A DNA stretch of 64,000 nucleotides from Larix kaempferi (taxonomy: Eukaryota > Streptophyta > Pinopsida > Pinales > Pinaceae): the NCBI GenBank assembly GCA_027924585.1, contig BSBM01001026.1, positions 2,488,501-2,552,500 of the forward strand, written 5' to 3'. This document shows, piece by piece, positions 13,181 to 24,479 of this stretch. Below the pieces are notes generated by a model. The model saw only the letters and a list, made by a program, of their open reading frames with translations. It had not been told where the DNA came from and did not search any database. The first letter of the stretch is position 1, and the number at the start of each line of letters is the position of its first letter. The translations under genes and the position numbers were made by a program.

Positions 13181-14263
13181 TCCCATGGGAACATATATGA
13201 ACTATGGAGTTTATTAGTCATTATGTATGATAGGTTAATTTTTCCTAATGCTAATTTCAACATTGGAAAAACTGGCTTTATTGGTGGGAATTTTTATTTT
13301 TCTTGATACTTATTGGTCCAATAGAGGTGACATTAGCCTTGGGAATGGTTGGGGGATGCCATTTTCCATTTTCCCACTATGATGTCATAAAAATCTCATG
13401 GTACATCTCACGGTACAGTACTTTGCAAATTCATATTTCGACACCCGAAACTCTTGCTAGGGCATCTGAGATTCTAAACGAAGAGTTTGACATGGTAGCA
13501 ACTTGGAGTTCGTATTGTCACCCACACCAAGGAGAAATAATAACGAGTTTTGACAAGTGAATATGTGACAACAGTGGCAGGTCAACAAAAGTAATGGCAC
13601 TAGCCATACTTTCGAAACACATATCCACACAAAGGTTCCCATCATCATTTTAGGCATGCAAAATCGATCCCAGTAAGCTATGCAGTTCAGTGTCTTTTGA
13701 AGGTGTGGCACAGACCGATGGATACTCCACCCAACCCCACGAGTACATTTGTTCACAACAGACCATCACAACGACTACAAGCAAGACTTTTTCACTAGGC
13801 ATTGAAAACGAATTGGTATTATGGAAAATATATCTGCCAAGTACCAAATCTAGTCTCATGAAGCATAGACAACACACAAATGATATTTGGGCACAAATTC
13901 AACCACGACCTTGTATACATCACCCTGACACTCATATGTTACAAAAGATAGGATTGGTATTCAAAGAAGCCTCCACAAATCCTCGATGGTGTAAACAATG
14001 CGGATGGAAAGGGATTGGAAAAATCTGCGAGCTTACCTATGCAATGCCTCCTTTACATGCTGCAAAAGAATAACACAAGTATTTAGGTATCGACACCTTT
14101 GGTCGATTAGAAAATCACGCTCATTAGCATTGCACCCAGCGTTTATAACCCTCGCAAATCCATTCGAAAGAGATAGCACATAAGAAGAGCAGGGGACCAT
14201 TTTGAATTATGAATATGTGGGTCATTATCATACATAATAGGGAAACTATAGCCATTAGCCAGG

Positions 14264-14630
14264 GCATCCAAAGAATTTAGAGAGATGGCAACCAAGTTGA
14301 TGGTAATAGTAGAAACACTTAACTTGGTTGACTTCTTTCATTTACTTTGATTTTTGGACCCTTGGGGTATGAGCCCTGATGCAACCAAATATAATATCAT
14401 TGTATTTGGGTCGATGTATAGATCCATAAAGGATCACCTCCGCAACAAAATAGAGGGCATAAGAAGTGCCCAAGGTGAAGACTTTCGTGACACTTCACTT
14501 GAATACATAAATGAGAGTGGAGAGGCATTCACCAAGCAAGACCGTATTCCCTTATTAATTTAACAGGTTCTTAGCGGGTAGTGACACAACCAGTTCAATG
14601 ATCGAATGGGCAATCATGGGGCTCATTTTT
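14264..14630 (+). pseudogene. Cytochrome P450 fragment ending at the I-helix
   Basis: The translated pieces align with the middle of a plant A-type P450 (a haem monooxygenase anchored in the ER). First comes KEFREMATKLMVIVETLNLV and DFF, then, after a TGA, FLDPWGM (the conserved FLDPQG region). A helix-rich stretch ending EAFTKQDRIPLLI follows. A +1 shift near 14565 then gives FLAGSDTTSSMIEWAIMGLI, the oxygen-binding I-helix signature (A/G-G-x-D-T-T). The N-terminus, K-helix and haem-Cys loop are not found. The stop codons, the frameshift and the lack of the haem-binding end make it non-functional. Frames at 13300-14190 may hold more of it in scrambled form, but I could not align them. Confidence 0.78.
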
Positions 14631-14777
14631 ATTTGTTGTAAGAAATAAACGATGAAAAAAAATGGCAGCGTACTTACAATGAACTTCTATAATTTAAGCT
14701 CGGGCATGTTCACCAAAGCCATAGGAACATTACCACCTCGTGGCTCCTGATCTTAATACTACAACTATGCTTTAGTT

Positions 14778-14913
14778 GCTCCAAAGCTTGTGCATCAAGT
14801 TTCAATCTTGCACATATACAATTTGCACACATGGTAACATTTATAAATGTCAACCACTACTTAAAAGTGTCATGGAATATAAAGCATCTTCACATTTAAA
14901 CCTCCACATCTTG

Positions 14914-14947
<34 letters not shown>
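14778..14947 (+). repeat. R1 repeat, left half, copy 2
   Basis: Matches 12892-13062 with scattered changes and ends in its own (TA)n tract at 14915-14946. LINE sequence begins directly after the TA tract, so the tract is either the insertion target or a later expansion. Confidence 0.75.
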
Positions 14948-14949
<2 letters not shown>

Positions 14950-14950
<1 letters not shown>

Positions 14951-15735
14951 AGGCCCACGCTAGTGCACTTTGTGTAAAACATGGGAGGAAACAGTTTCTC
15001 ACCTCTTTATTTCTTGTCCTTTCTCCACTTTGATTTGGAAAGAATGTAACGGAAAGAAAAGTCTGGAGTGTGTGTGGGCCAATGCAAATATTGAGGAGGC
15101 CTGGAAATTTTGGTTATCTAACTCAACCTTCTCCAAAGTAAAAGCTATGCCTCTCATTGTTAATTGGGGTGTTTGGATTGCCAGAAATCGATCCATTTTC
15201 CAGGATACACAATTTGTGCCAGATCTTATAGCTTCTCAGTGTTTAGATATTCTCTCACACTTTCCACAAGAAAAAGATGCCCTTGCTACCTGAATTATTC
15301 AAGAAGAACGTGTGAACAAAGATATGCCATGGGCTTTTTTTGATTGAGCCTCTCAAAATCATTTGTGTGGGGGAGGAGCCATCCTGTTTTTTCTGACACG
15401 CATTTCTTCAAAATTCAAATGGGATTGGGTACAAGATCAAACAGTTATGCAAAGATCATGGCCTTAAAATTGTTATTATGTTTTGCAAAAGAAAAAGGAT
15501 GTTCAAACATTCAAATATTTGGAGTCTCGATAAATGTTATAAATTGGACAAACAAAGCCCAAAATTGTCACAACATTTTATTACTCAATTTGGTTGAGGA
15601 AGTGCACAATCTTGTGGAAAGTCTTGATACATGCATTTCTCGACATGTCTATAGGGAAAGGAATGTTAAAGCAGACTAGCTATCAAAGGAAGGGATTCTC
15701 TTAAATCATGGCCAATGGAAAATCTTAGAGGCTTA
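14950..15735 (+). pseudogene. LINE 3' end: zinc-binding RT tail plus RNase H domain
   Basis: From 14964 the frame reads CTLCKTWEETVSHLFISC then PFSTLIWKE, the zf-RVT motif (C-x2-C ... H-x4-C) that follows the reverse transcriptase in plant L1-type LINEs. After a linker ending near 15293, a second frame (15344-15735) gives a degenerate RNase H: GLGTRSNSYAKIMALKLLL, the IFGVSINVI strand, HVYRERNVKAD, then a TAG where Trp is usual, then LSKEGILLNHGQWKI. The RT core itself is missing, so this is a 5'-truncated, dead copy. Confidence 0.82.
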
Positions 15736-15876
15736 GGACGACACATTTTTTGAATTCTATCATGTTTATAGAGGGTATGGTCTTGCCACAGAATCAGGAA
15801 ACAACATAATTTTTTGTCATTTGTACAAAATAACACTCTCAATATGATCTACAACATATGTTTTGGAATGGAAATA

Positions 15877-15933
15877 CAGGCTCTAGAACGAATACAGAGT
15901 TATGACAAATCAGGCTCTAGAACGAATACAGAG
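15877..15933. repeat. 23-bp direct repeat, 34-bp period
   Basis: CAGGCTCTAGAACGAATACA plus GAG occurs at 15877-15899 and again at 15911-15933 with 11 bp between. The copies are identical, so the duplication looks recent. Confidence 0.9.
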
Positions 15934-15935
15934 GA

Positions 15936-16369
15936 CAAGAAATACATGTTGCTATCTTTTTTGCTCATATTTAAAAAGTCCAGAATTTATAATATATTTG
16001 TGTATAGAATAATTGGAAATTTAAAAAAATTAAAATTATAAAATCATTTGTGACGTATATGATCTGGATAATTGCATATCGACAACTAAACCATAGATGT
16101 AGTAATTAGAATAATGTGTAATAGTATCTTCAGAATGGAAGAGATTGAGTAATCTCATACTTTAAAAATATTTTGAAGATGTAAAGAAAAACAAACATTT
16201 TTTTTTTAAAGAAAAAATCATATATTGATCATAATGAACAAAATACATTTCACAGGTGCACGTTTGCACGATATCTATACTGTATATGCTTAAACTATTA
16301 CAGATTTCTGCCAAAATGACTAAAACTGAATAAAGAAAAAGAAACATGTTCATTATGTAAGTATTGAAA

Positions 16370-16407
<38 letters not shown>

Positions 16408-16463
16408 AAAAAGTAACATGTTTATTAAATATGAGCAAAAAAGATAGCAACATGTATTTCTTG
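15936..16463. repeat. Perfect 38-bp inverted repeat, 452-bp spacer
   Basis: The plus sequence at 15936-15973 (starting CAAGAAATACATGTTGCTAT) is the exact reverse complement of 16426-16463. The interval contains AT-rich DNA and a reversed right half of R1. Confidence 0.9.
16080..16402 (-). repeat. R1 repeat, right half, reversed, with insertion and (TA)n
   Basis: The reverse complement matches 13062-13180 (TACTTACATAATGAACATG ... GAGATTACTCAATCTCTTCC) but is split by about 150 bp of unrelated AT-rich DNA. A (TA)n tract at about 16373-16401 occupies the same relative place as in copy 1. Confidence 0.7.
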
Positions 16464-17396
16464 AGCTCCTACCTTGTGATTTTCCCTTAAACAAATGTTT
16501 GTCCACTTGAGCTCCATCACATGCAAATTAAAATGAGGTTTGATCCTTTGATTAATTGGTGAATTATTCATGAATATATACCTTAATGTATTTAATAAAT
16601 CGTAGGGAGACCTTCATTTTTTGCTACTTACCCTTCTTCAAACAAGGTTGCTCGGTTCACCAAAGAGTCTGCCTGACTATTACTCAATCTCCGAATGTGT
16701 AACACTTAAACAAAGTCGAAAGTATCAAGCAAGCCTTTTATTCTCTATAATAATCGATTAAGGGTTGATCCTTCATCTCCTACACCTACCACCCCTAACT
16801 AAATAATTATTAAAAAGAAATAAAATGTAGTTAATTTGAAATTTTTATTGAATATTTAAGAAAAGTTTAAGAAGTTCAATTTTGTTATTGGATTATTTTT
16901 CCCTTTTTTTTCTAAAAGGATTCACTCATTTCATTTTTTTTCCAAAAATGATTTACACAAATTTAATAGAATAAAATTATTTTATTTAAAAAATTGCCAT
17001 TTTTTATAAACTATATATATATAATCTTTAAAAAAATTGAATATTTTTACAAAAATATTGGCAACATTTAATAGCTAACATTTTGAGAATTAATAAGATT
17101 TACCAAGGTTTTTAACTTTTTAAAACAAATATAGATCCTTAAAATTTTCCTTTAATATAGTGACATAAATAGTTAAGATTATTTTATTCCAAGAAAAAAA
17201 CATATTTTTTATTCACATGAAAATGAAAAATACATTCTTTAGGTGTTTGTAGCACTATGCAAGTTAGCCACATAGTATACTCGTATAAGTATATTAGGAG
17301 CAAATATAACAAACATTATTTAAATTGTCAAGTACAATTGTCCACATATTAGGCCAGGTATTCTAACCAATGACAATCAAAATAAATATCCAATAA

Positions 17397-18249
17397 CATG
17401 GAAGATTTTAGGGACTAATCTTAGCCCATGGGCTAAATTTAGGGGTTTTAAATTTTTAATGGGCTATTTTTTATTAAACACCCACCACATATGATTAGCC
17501 CAGCTTTTATTTATTTATTTTTAATGAATAGAAGGTTAGCCCCATCGAATTTAAAAAGAAGAGCCAAGACAAAACGATTTTGCCCCTCTAAATATCGATT
17601 TAAACCTCTGTTCGCCCACAAAAATCACTAGGCAGCTCCCATTTGCCCCTGATTTCCAAAAATGGCAGTTGTTAAGGGCTCTTTTGCCTTCTATCGATCA
17701 TGGAAATTGAATTCGGAGTTACATTCGTGGGTCCTTGTATTAACATTGATTCTATTTGTCGTGGTGATGAAAAATTTCATTGTTGTTTTCCAAGAATATT
17801 CCTAGAGTATGATGAATTTATATGTACTGTGATAGTTAAAGTGAGGTACCAAACTACCACTAAAAGAGAGCTTGTTATGTGATGATTTATTAATATTTAT
17901 CTCATATTTAATATTTTTTATATGTTTTTTTATTACTATATATGATTGTATACTTTATCAAAAATTCACCAAGACTTCACAATACTTTATAATTTAGTAA
18001 AAGATTCGCCAAGACATTACAAGGTATTATAATTTAGTGAAAGATTCAACAAGATTTTACAAGATTTTATAATTTAGTAAAATATTTGCCAATATTTTAA
18101 AAGATTATAATTCAATGAGAGATTCGCCAAAAAATTATATATACATAATATAATATTGATAAAGTAGTCTTCATATTTTCTTATATATCCTGGAGATTCG
18201 CCCATTTATTATACATAAAAATTTTAAAAACTCTTAAAAAATTTCCATT
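17397..18249. mobile_element. hAT-like TIR element, copy 2 (no SIP insert)
   Basis: It shares left and right arms with the element at 3955-5055, including TAATCTTAGCCCATGGGCTA and the 42-bp subterminal repeats. The terminal repeats are more decayed (GGAAGATTTTAG against GGAAATTTTTTAAG). A possible 8-bp duplication, TCCAATAA against TCAACAAA, matches only 5 of 8. The middle, about 17715-17890, is a different unrecognised sequence with a short open frame (17700-17882). Confidence 0.7.
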
Positions 18250-19049
18250 TCAACAAAGTACCTTAAAAAATTCAACCTTTCAAAATTTATATATTCCTTC
18301 CTTAAAAAGTTCAACCTTTCAAGATTTATATATTCCTTCCTTAAAAAGTTCGACCTAACAAGATTTATATATTCCTTCCATTTAACAAAAATTCTTTATC
18401 CAAAATATTCTATAAAAAACCCTCGGAATCTTTCAAATGAATAAACCATCAACTCGAGAAAGTCCTTCCTTGGATAATGAATGTACAATAGTATTCATTT
18501 CTTTGAAATGTCTGTAAAAAAATTTGTAAAAACTATTATAAGGTTTATCTTGATCTAATCAATTCATTATGAATTGAGATATGCTATGAATTAACTGCTC
18601 ATTATTCATCCCCTTAATTATCATCAGCGAATTTCCATATACCTCCATATACTTGCATGTGTGTAATATTCTTGGAAAAACCGGTAAGAAAACTCTTACA
18701 CATTAACAAAAATTGTTCTTACTAATTATACTTCAAATACTTATTTTAATTGTTTATTTAAAAGTGGGATATCTTTTATTTTTTATGTTTTCTATTTTTT
18801 TTAAGTTGTTTTATTAAAATAAAGACAAGGATTTATTATCCATAGAATAAAACAAGTACATTTGTGAATTCATCATTATGAGTATAGAGATCAAATATTA
18901 GAAAATGATGATGATGATGATGATGGTTATAATGTTTATTGAGACCAATTTTGGTTTCTCGAACTTAAAAAAAAAAAGGAATTACTTAATTTAATTTAGA
19001 ATTTTATTTATGTGCTTGAAAAACTTTAAGAAAAGAATTCCTAAATCAT
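18250..19049. other. No gene seen; AT-rich
   Basis: Short direct repeats near 18290-18370 (AAAGTTCAACCTTTCAAGAT type, three units) and a (GAT)n run near 18907-18925 are the only structure I see. Confidence 0.4.
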
Positions 19050-19374
19050 CATAGTTTGATGCGTTAGAAGGCTAGGAAGGTCAGTATTGTAACAAATATT
19101 TTGAAATTGCATATGATGTGGTAGTATGCAAGACATTTTAAGAGAAAGTGCTTTCACATTCAACCCTCTTAATGTCACAATGATGACAAATTCTTTCGAC
19201 CCACAATGTTTAGGAATTGTTCAGTGCTCTATTTCACTATGAAGCTCATGAGTGTTTGTTCTTATTTCAGCAATGTTATTTTCTTCTTTACGATACTTAA
19301 AATAGAGATATACTTTTGATCTTCTAGATTATGGTTAATCACCTCCTGATAGCATCTTAATTTTTTCTTATCCT

Positions 19375-20568
19375 CTTCCCCACCGCGGGTGCTAAGTGTG
19401 CGCCAACCAAGGGAAGAGGCTAACAGACAGGAGGCTCGACACATGCTCGCCCGTGCCAACCATGAGGCTGGACACATGCCCAACCAGATCATCCACACGT
19501 CCCAAGGTTGGATCATAAATCGAACAAGGCGTTCGGTCGGTTAACCGCTCCAGCGTGCGCTCTGTCTCGTCTCTGCGTCCTGGTCTAGCTCTGAGTTATG
19601 ACCATTACTCCCATGAAGAGCTTCGAGTGGGGAGGTACACCCGCACTCATGGTAAGAGTTGGCAACAGGAGGAAACGACTTCATACTACCTTGGGAGATA
19701 GGAGACGAAGCAGAAGTTTGGAAGAAGCTTGGTTTACAGTCCTGCGACTCTCCCTCTGTAGCACAGTTACAGTTCAAGGAAGTTGGTCTTCTGGTTCGAT
19801 AGCATCCGCAGCAAAAATGTCGCCCGCCATGAGAGGTTACATCAGAGGTAGGACCAAACTGACTTTCCCTTCTCCTGGCCCGCCGGTGCGATTCATGCTC
19901 GACATTGTGGGGAAGGCCCGTCGATTCAAGGAAGAGATCCCGATGCATGCTCAGGAGGAAATACAGGAAGCGGAAGAGGACACCCTAGTGTCTCGAGGCT
20001 GTCTCTCGGACACATAAATCCAGAATGAATTTGAAGCTCTGGTTCTGAACCCGGGGAACACTAGAGGTCACACCACCCTTTACCAACGGACCCTAGACTT
20101 TCATTGGTTGCAGAAAACGGTTCTTGGAAAGACCCTGGCAGAAAGAGGAGAAGCTCATGCAGAAATTATTATGTAGCAAGATGAAATGGTTGGGTACCTC
20201 AAGCAGATTCTCCACAACCAGCATCAAATTTCCCACCGTCTCGACATCGAACTCGTCAAGGAGCCTAGTTCTCAGGAAGGTCCGACCGGTTTGAACCTTT
20301 AGCTCGGTTTCAGTTAGCCTTTGTCTTTATTTTAGTTTAGTTTTATCACCATAGTCTCTGCTGTTGTTTTTAGTTTTTTGGCAACCTTACTTTGTAGACT
20401 AATAGCAATTCTCAAACTCTTTAGAACCCTCTTGCTTCCTTTCGGGGATGACTTCTTAAATTTTGAATTCGGGTTTGTTTTCCCAGTCTTGGGAGGGCCC
20501 TACAAAACTATGTATATTTTTCTGAAAGTAATATAAGGATCTACCCTAACTTACAAAAACAAAAATTC
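19375..20568 (+). mobile_element. Poly(A)-tailed retroposon or processed retrocopy inserted in the LINE
   Basis: It is flanked by the 9-bp direct repeat TCTTATCCT (19366-19374 and 20569-20577) and ends in ACAAAAACAAAAA, a poly(A)-like tail. It is clearly GC-richer than its surroundings. A frame at 19598-20017, extended past a TAA to about 20300, encodes a basic segment and then a helical, possibly coiled-coil tail with AERGEAHAEII and LKQILHNQHQISHRLDIELV. I do not recognise the protein. A 3' UTR-like T-rich run follows. Tail plus duplication suggests LINE-driven insertion of an mRNA. A TIR element with a 9-bp duplication is the alternative, but I see no inverted ends. Confidence 0.65.
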
Positions 20569-20638
20569 TCTTATCCTTTAATTCTTTATCACATCACAAT
20601 TTTTCCTTAAATTTAGATGTAAAAATATTTTTAATATT

Positions 20639-21228
20639 ATCGTTATTCTGCATAGTAACCTCTTCCTTGATTCCCCAATGATTTAGCCAGTACTTGGCAT
20701 CTTTATTCCAACTCCGCTTAAACCACATGTTGTTTGACTGGAGTCTAAAGCAATCTTAGAAAGCCTCTTGTCTTCCATGTTTATCTTGTTCTTGTACATT
20801 AGGTACCTAGTCATAACCATGCTCTCAATGGGGGAAAGACTTTGTTTTATGAAGAGGATAGTATATAGTGTATTTCCTTTAATTTCAAGATTATAAGTTA
20901 TAGAATGCTTTCAGATTTGCTCTATCTTTCTCCACGATTCTTTAGATATGTTGCAACCCCAAACTTGGCAACCACATAGGAGAACAAGAGTGACAAGAGT
21001 CTCAGAGAGGAATTTTTTCCTATCCCGAAGCTAGAGGTCCATTGATTTATAATTGTTTTCAACTCCATAATAAGCTTTTCACCCTCCCTTTATTCTTTTC
21101 ACAATGCTATAGTTCCAATTAAGCTTGTGGTGAATATCAATTCCAAGGTATTTGTATGAAGTGACTTCCTCCAAGGTGTTGTTGTCATACACCAAATTAG
21201 CGTAAATTATCTTTTTGGATTTGATTAT
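20639..21228 (-). pseudogene. LINE segment between the two insertions
   Basis: This holds the middle of the split LINE. Reading on the minus strand from 21228, an open stretch encodes LVYDNNTLEEVTSYKYLGID, continuing through a thumb-region match. The YKYLGI motif is a landmark that follows the RT palm in many plant LINEs. Downstream the frame breaks several times. Confidence 0.8.
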
Positions 21229-23833
21229 TGCTGGGTTAATATTGAATTGATCATAGAGTAAGTTAACTGACTTTGGTCATTATTGTTATGGACCCATGGC
21301 ATTGGGAGGCATGCCCATGGTATTGGGAGATATTCCCATGGTATTCATGTGATTGAAGCCTTAAGTAGCTGGTCGAACTCCATTGTAAGATGAGGCTACA
21401 TATTCAGAACTCCCACTGATGGTCGGCGGTGGTCTGGATAGTAGAGCCACAATTGACTTGTCTTAAATGGTTTAGGCCAAGGGCACAATGAAAATATCTA
21501 ATGTTGGTTTTCTCCCTGGTTGAGTGGTTTTCAAGATAAATAATGGTGTCCATGATGTGCATGTTGTTATTATTTGCTTTATTGTTCTATGTTTCTATTG
21601 TGTTAATGATGTTGTTGCATCCATGAAATATCAACATGGTATCAAAGCTTGGTAGACTCTAACTGTCTAATGAGAGTGATCTGATTAAGATCTAGTTGCA
21701 TGGATCTACATGGTAGAGTGTAGATGGAGTTGTTGTTATGATATCGGTTGAAGAAAGTTTTTTAGTCACCTTGATTTGCATGGTGGAGTGTGAATCAGTG
21801 TGGTTAGATCCATTGGCATGATGGGTTGGCCTGATAAGCAAAAAAATGCTAGGTCTGAGGTATGCTGAAGAAACATGAAGTGCATGTATACATATATGTT
21901 TTCCCATGGCAAATCAGAGCATGTTGTTTCTGGATACTCTCAAGATAGTGGTAGATCAATGAATAAACTACTGGACCGAGCAAAGGGGGGTTCAGCGGGG
22001 TGGTGCACCCCCCCTGGCCTGAAGGTTTGCAGGATTTGGGGTGGGAGCCCCCAAGAAAATTCTTTGGTTCTTTTTTGGTCTATGTTACGTTTTTCGACCA
22101 TTGAAATATGGCATGAAGTCGATGATTGGAAGAAGTGAATTGTGGTATACATGATCCAGTTTGAGGTCGTGTGGAATGATTTAGAAGGTGTGAATTATCT
22201 GAATGGATAGATTTTCAGTTGAAGCGGTTGAAGTCACAGAAGTTGTGGATAGTCGAATTGGTGTAGTCGATGGAGCGGTCAAATTCATGTCATAGTCATG
22301 GGCAACGGGAACGCAAATCGACCTGTGGTCGACAACTCGATGGATGGTCGACGAGAATGCGGATCAATCGATGGTTGATGGTTCGATGAATGGTCAAATA
22401 CAACGTTGATCGACTGATGGTAAATGGATCGACAGATGGTCGGCGGTAAAGTGGTCAACCGAGTAATCGACGAGAGTGATTGACTGAGTAGACGTATGGT
22501 CGACGACAGTTGTTGACTAGGTCAACTGAGGAATGGTCAAATGGTCGACTAAGGATATTATCAACGAGGTCAAATGAGTATTTTGATTTGACTAGGATGC
22601 TTCAAGACAGTAGAGGTCAATATCGACTAAGGAATCACGGAGGTCAACTAAGTGGACAAGCTTAGGTCGACTAAGCAATCATGGTTAAAATCGATTAGGT
22701 AGTCGACTTGTTGATTGTTGAACTACATAACATAGTTGTTTCAACTTCAGAGGGACACCTGTGTTGTTGACGGTTCATACTATGTTATATATTGTGATTC
22801 CTGGTGTAGATGCACATGCGATTGAGGAGGATGTACGAGCAGTAACCAAAGAGATCATTGGAGCAACATGAAGATAGTTCGACTAGAGTAGATAGTGAGA
22901 TCTATTATCAACTATGAAGAGAAATCAACTGGAGCAGATAGTGAGGTCTATTGTCGACTATGCAGAGGGATCAACTGGAGAAGATAGTGAGGTCTATTGT
23001 CGACTATGCAGAGGGATCAACTGGAGAAGATAGTGAGGTATGTTGTCAATTGTGCAGAAGGATTGACTGGAGCAGATGGTAAAGTCTATTATCGACGGTG
23101 CAGAAGCATCAACTGGAATATATGAAGTCTACTATTGATTGAGTAACATAATTTAAGTACTCGATTCAAGAGTGCTTAGTTATTATTGTATGAGCAGGAA
23201 GATGCTCATGTAGTAATGTTTGTAAAGCAATGTTTTATTAATGGAGTTGTAATCACTATAAATGGGCATACGACTATAAGACCAATAGAGGCATGCATAC
23301 CTCTGGGAATTCACTAGTAAAGTCGAATTGTAGACCTAGGTGATTGGGGGGAGGGCAAATTCTTGGTGGATAGAACTTGAGGGGGGGTAGGTTGTCATTC
23401 CCAAGTCCAGTTTAAAGGGGGGGATGTTGGGTTAATCTTGACTCGGTTTTAAAGTAAGTTAACTGACTCTGGTCATTGTTGTTATGAACCTATTGCATTA
23501 GGAGGTTTGCCCATGGTACTGGGAGATCTTCCCATGGTATTCACATGATTTAAGCTTTTAAGAGGTTGGTCAAACTCCATTTTAAGATGAGGTTGCATAT
23601 CCGGAAATCCCACTGATGGTCGACGGTGGTAGTGGCCAGTAGAGCCACAATCGACCCGTCTTGGCTGGTTTAGGCCAAGGGCATAATGAAGATATATTCT
23701 GTTAGTTTCCCCTTGGTTGAAAGGTTTCCAAGATAAATAATGGTGTCCATGATGTGCATGTTGTTATTGTTTGCTTTATTGTTATATGCTTATGCTGTGT
23801 TGATAATGTTGTTGCGCCCATGAAATATCAACA
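21229..23833 (+). mobile_element. Non-autonomous LTR retrotransposon (element D)
   Basis: LTRs lie at 21229-21636 and 23425-23833 (about 408 bp each, starting TGCTGGGTTAAT / TGTTGGGTTAAT and both ending ATATCAACA). TGGTATCAAAGCTTGG follows the 5' LTR at once: a primer site for initiator-Met tRNA. AAAGGGGGGGA sits just before the 3' LTR as polypurine tract. Flanks are ATTAT and GTTAT, a 5-bp target duplication with one change. The 1.8-kb inside has no gag or pol, only short frames and a tandem array, so it must have moved in trans (LARD/TRIM-like). It sits inside the RT gene of the minus-strand LINE. Confidence 0.92.
22876..23115. repeat. Tandem array of about 53-bp units inside element D
   Basis: Units of the type GTCTATTGTCGACTATGCAG + AGGGATCAACTGGAGAAGATAGTGAG repeat about four to five times. 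The middle two are almost identical and the outer ones diverged. The 600 bp upstream is also unusually rich in GTCGA/TCGAC words. Confidence 0.85.
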
Positions 23834-24479
23834 GTTATCATAACCTTTGTTTTGTTAGTGTTAACAATTATACCTGTACTAGAGAAAAAAATCCTTGAGA
23901 GTTTTTAGTTGCTTGTTGAGATCATGAAGACTCCTTGCCATAAGAACGATATCATCAATGTAAAGAAGGAGAATGATGAGTATACATACTAGAGTTGTGT
24001 CAACACAATTTATTAATAAATTAATAATTGCACCGAGAGTAGCGAGGTGCTCTACAACCCAATATGGGGGAGATGTTGTCACGTAATGTAACGTTATGTA
24101 ATGCTACCAAATATAAAAAGTAATTAAAAAACATCATGTCGGTTCATAAAATAAAAATTAAAACCAAATAAAAAATCCATGTCGGCTCTTAAAATTAAAA
24201 AAAAAAACAACAAACATAAGGTAAAGTAATTAAAGAAATTCACGATGGCTCATAAAATAAAAAATTAAAACAAATAAAAGTAATTAAAGAAATCCACGCC
24301 GACTCATAAAATAAAATAAAAAAGTAAAACCAACATAAGGTGTAAATTTTTTATGGGCATGTACAAAATTTAAGATAAAAAATTTACACCTCAAGAAATT
24401 GGATCCCTCTCGGTGCTTGGTAGATCTGAGTTTAAGATGGATCTATGCAGATGTTATACCTCTTTGTTTGTGAGATAAT

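Larger units (their letters stand above)
19050..24010 (-). pseudogene. LINE reverse-transcriptase 3' half, split by two later insertions
   Basis: Minus-strand pieces lie in order. 24010-23839 holds LLLYIDDIVLMARS (the RT palm Y-x-D-D motif) and LNKQLKTLKDFF. 21228-20578 holds EEVTSYKYLGIDIHHKLNW and then, after shifts, WLNHWGIKEEV. 19365-19050 holds KLRCYQEVINHNLEDQKYI and RTNTHELHSE. These are RT palm, thumb and C-terminal linker of one plant LINE. Removing the LTR element (21229-23833) and the retroposon (19375-20568) with one copy of each target duplication restores continuity at both joints. Several frameshifts and stops remain. The 5' part (endonuclease and RT fingers) is absent, so it is a 5'-truncated dead copy. 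Confidence 0.85.

Noticed and set aside
22300-22720. Regular GTCGAC words as a CRISPR-like array
   Set aside because: Spacing is irregular, units are not conserved, and the host is a plant retroelement.
23879-24082. Minus frame with YIDDIV as a copia RT
   Set aside because: The following sequence (continuing at 21228) matches LINE thumb motifs such as YKYLGI, so the frame is part of a LINE.
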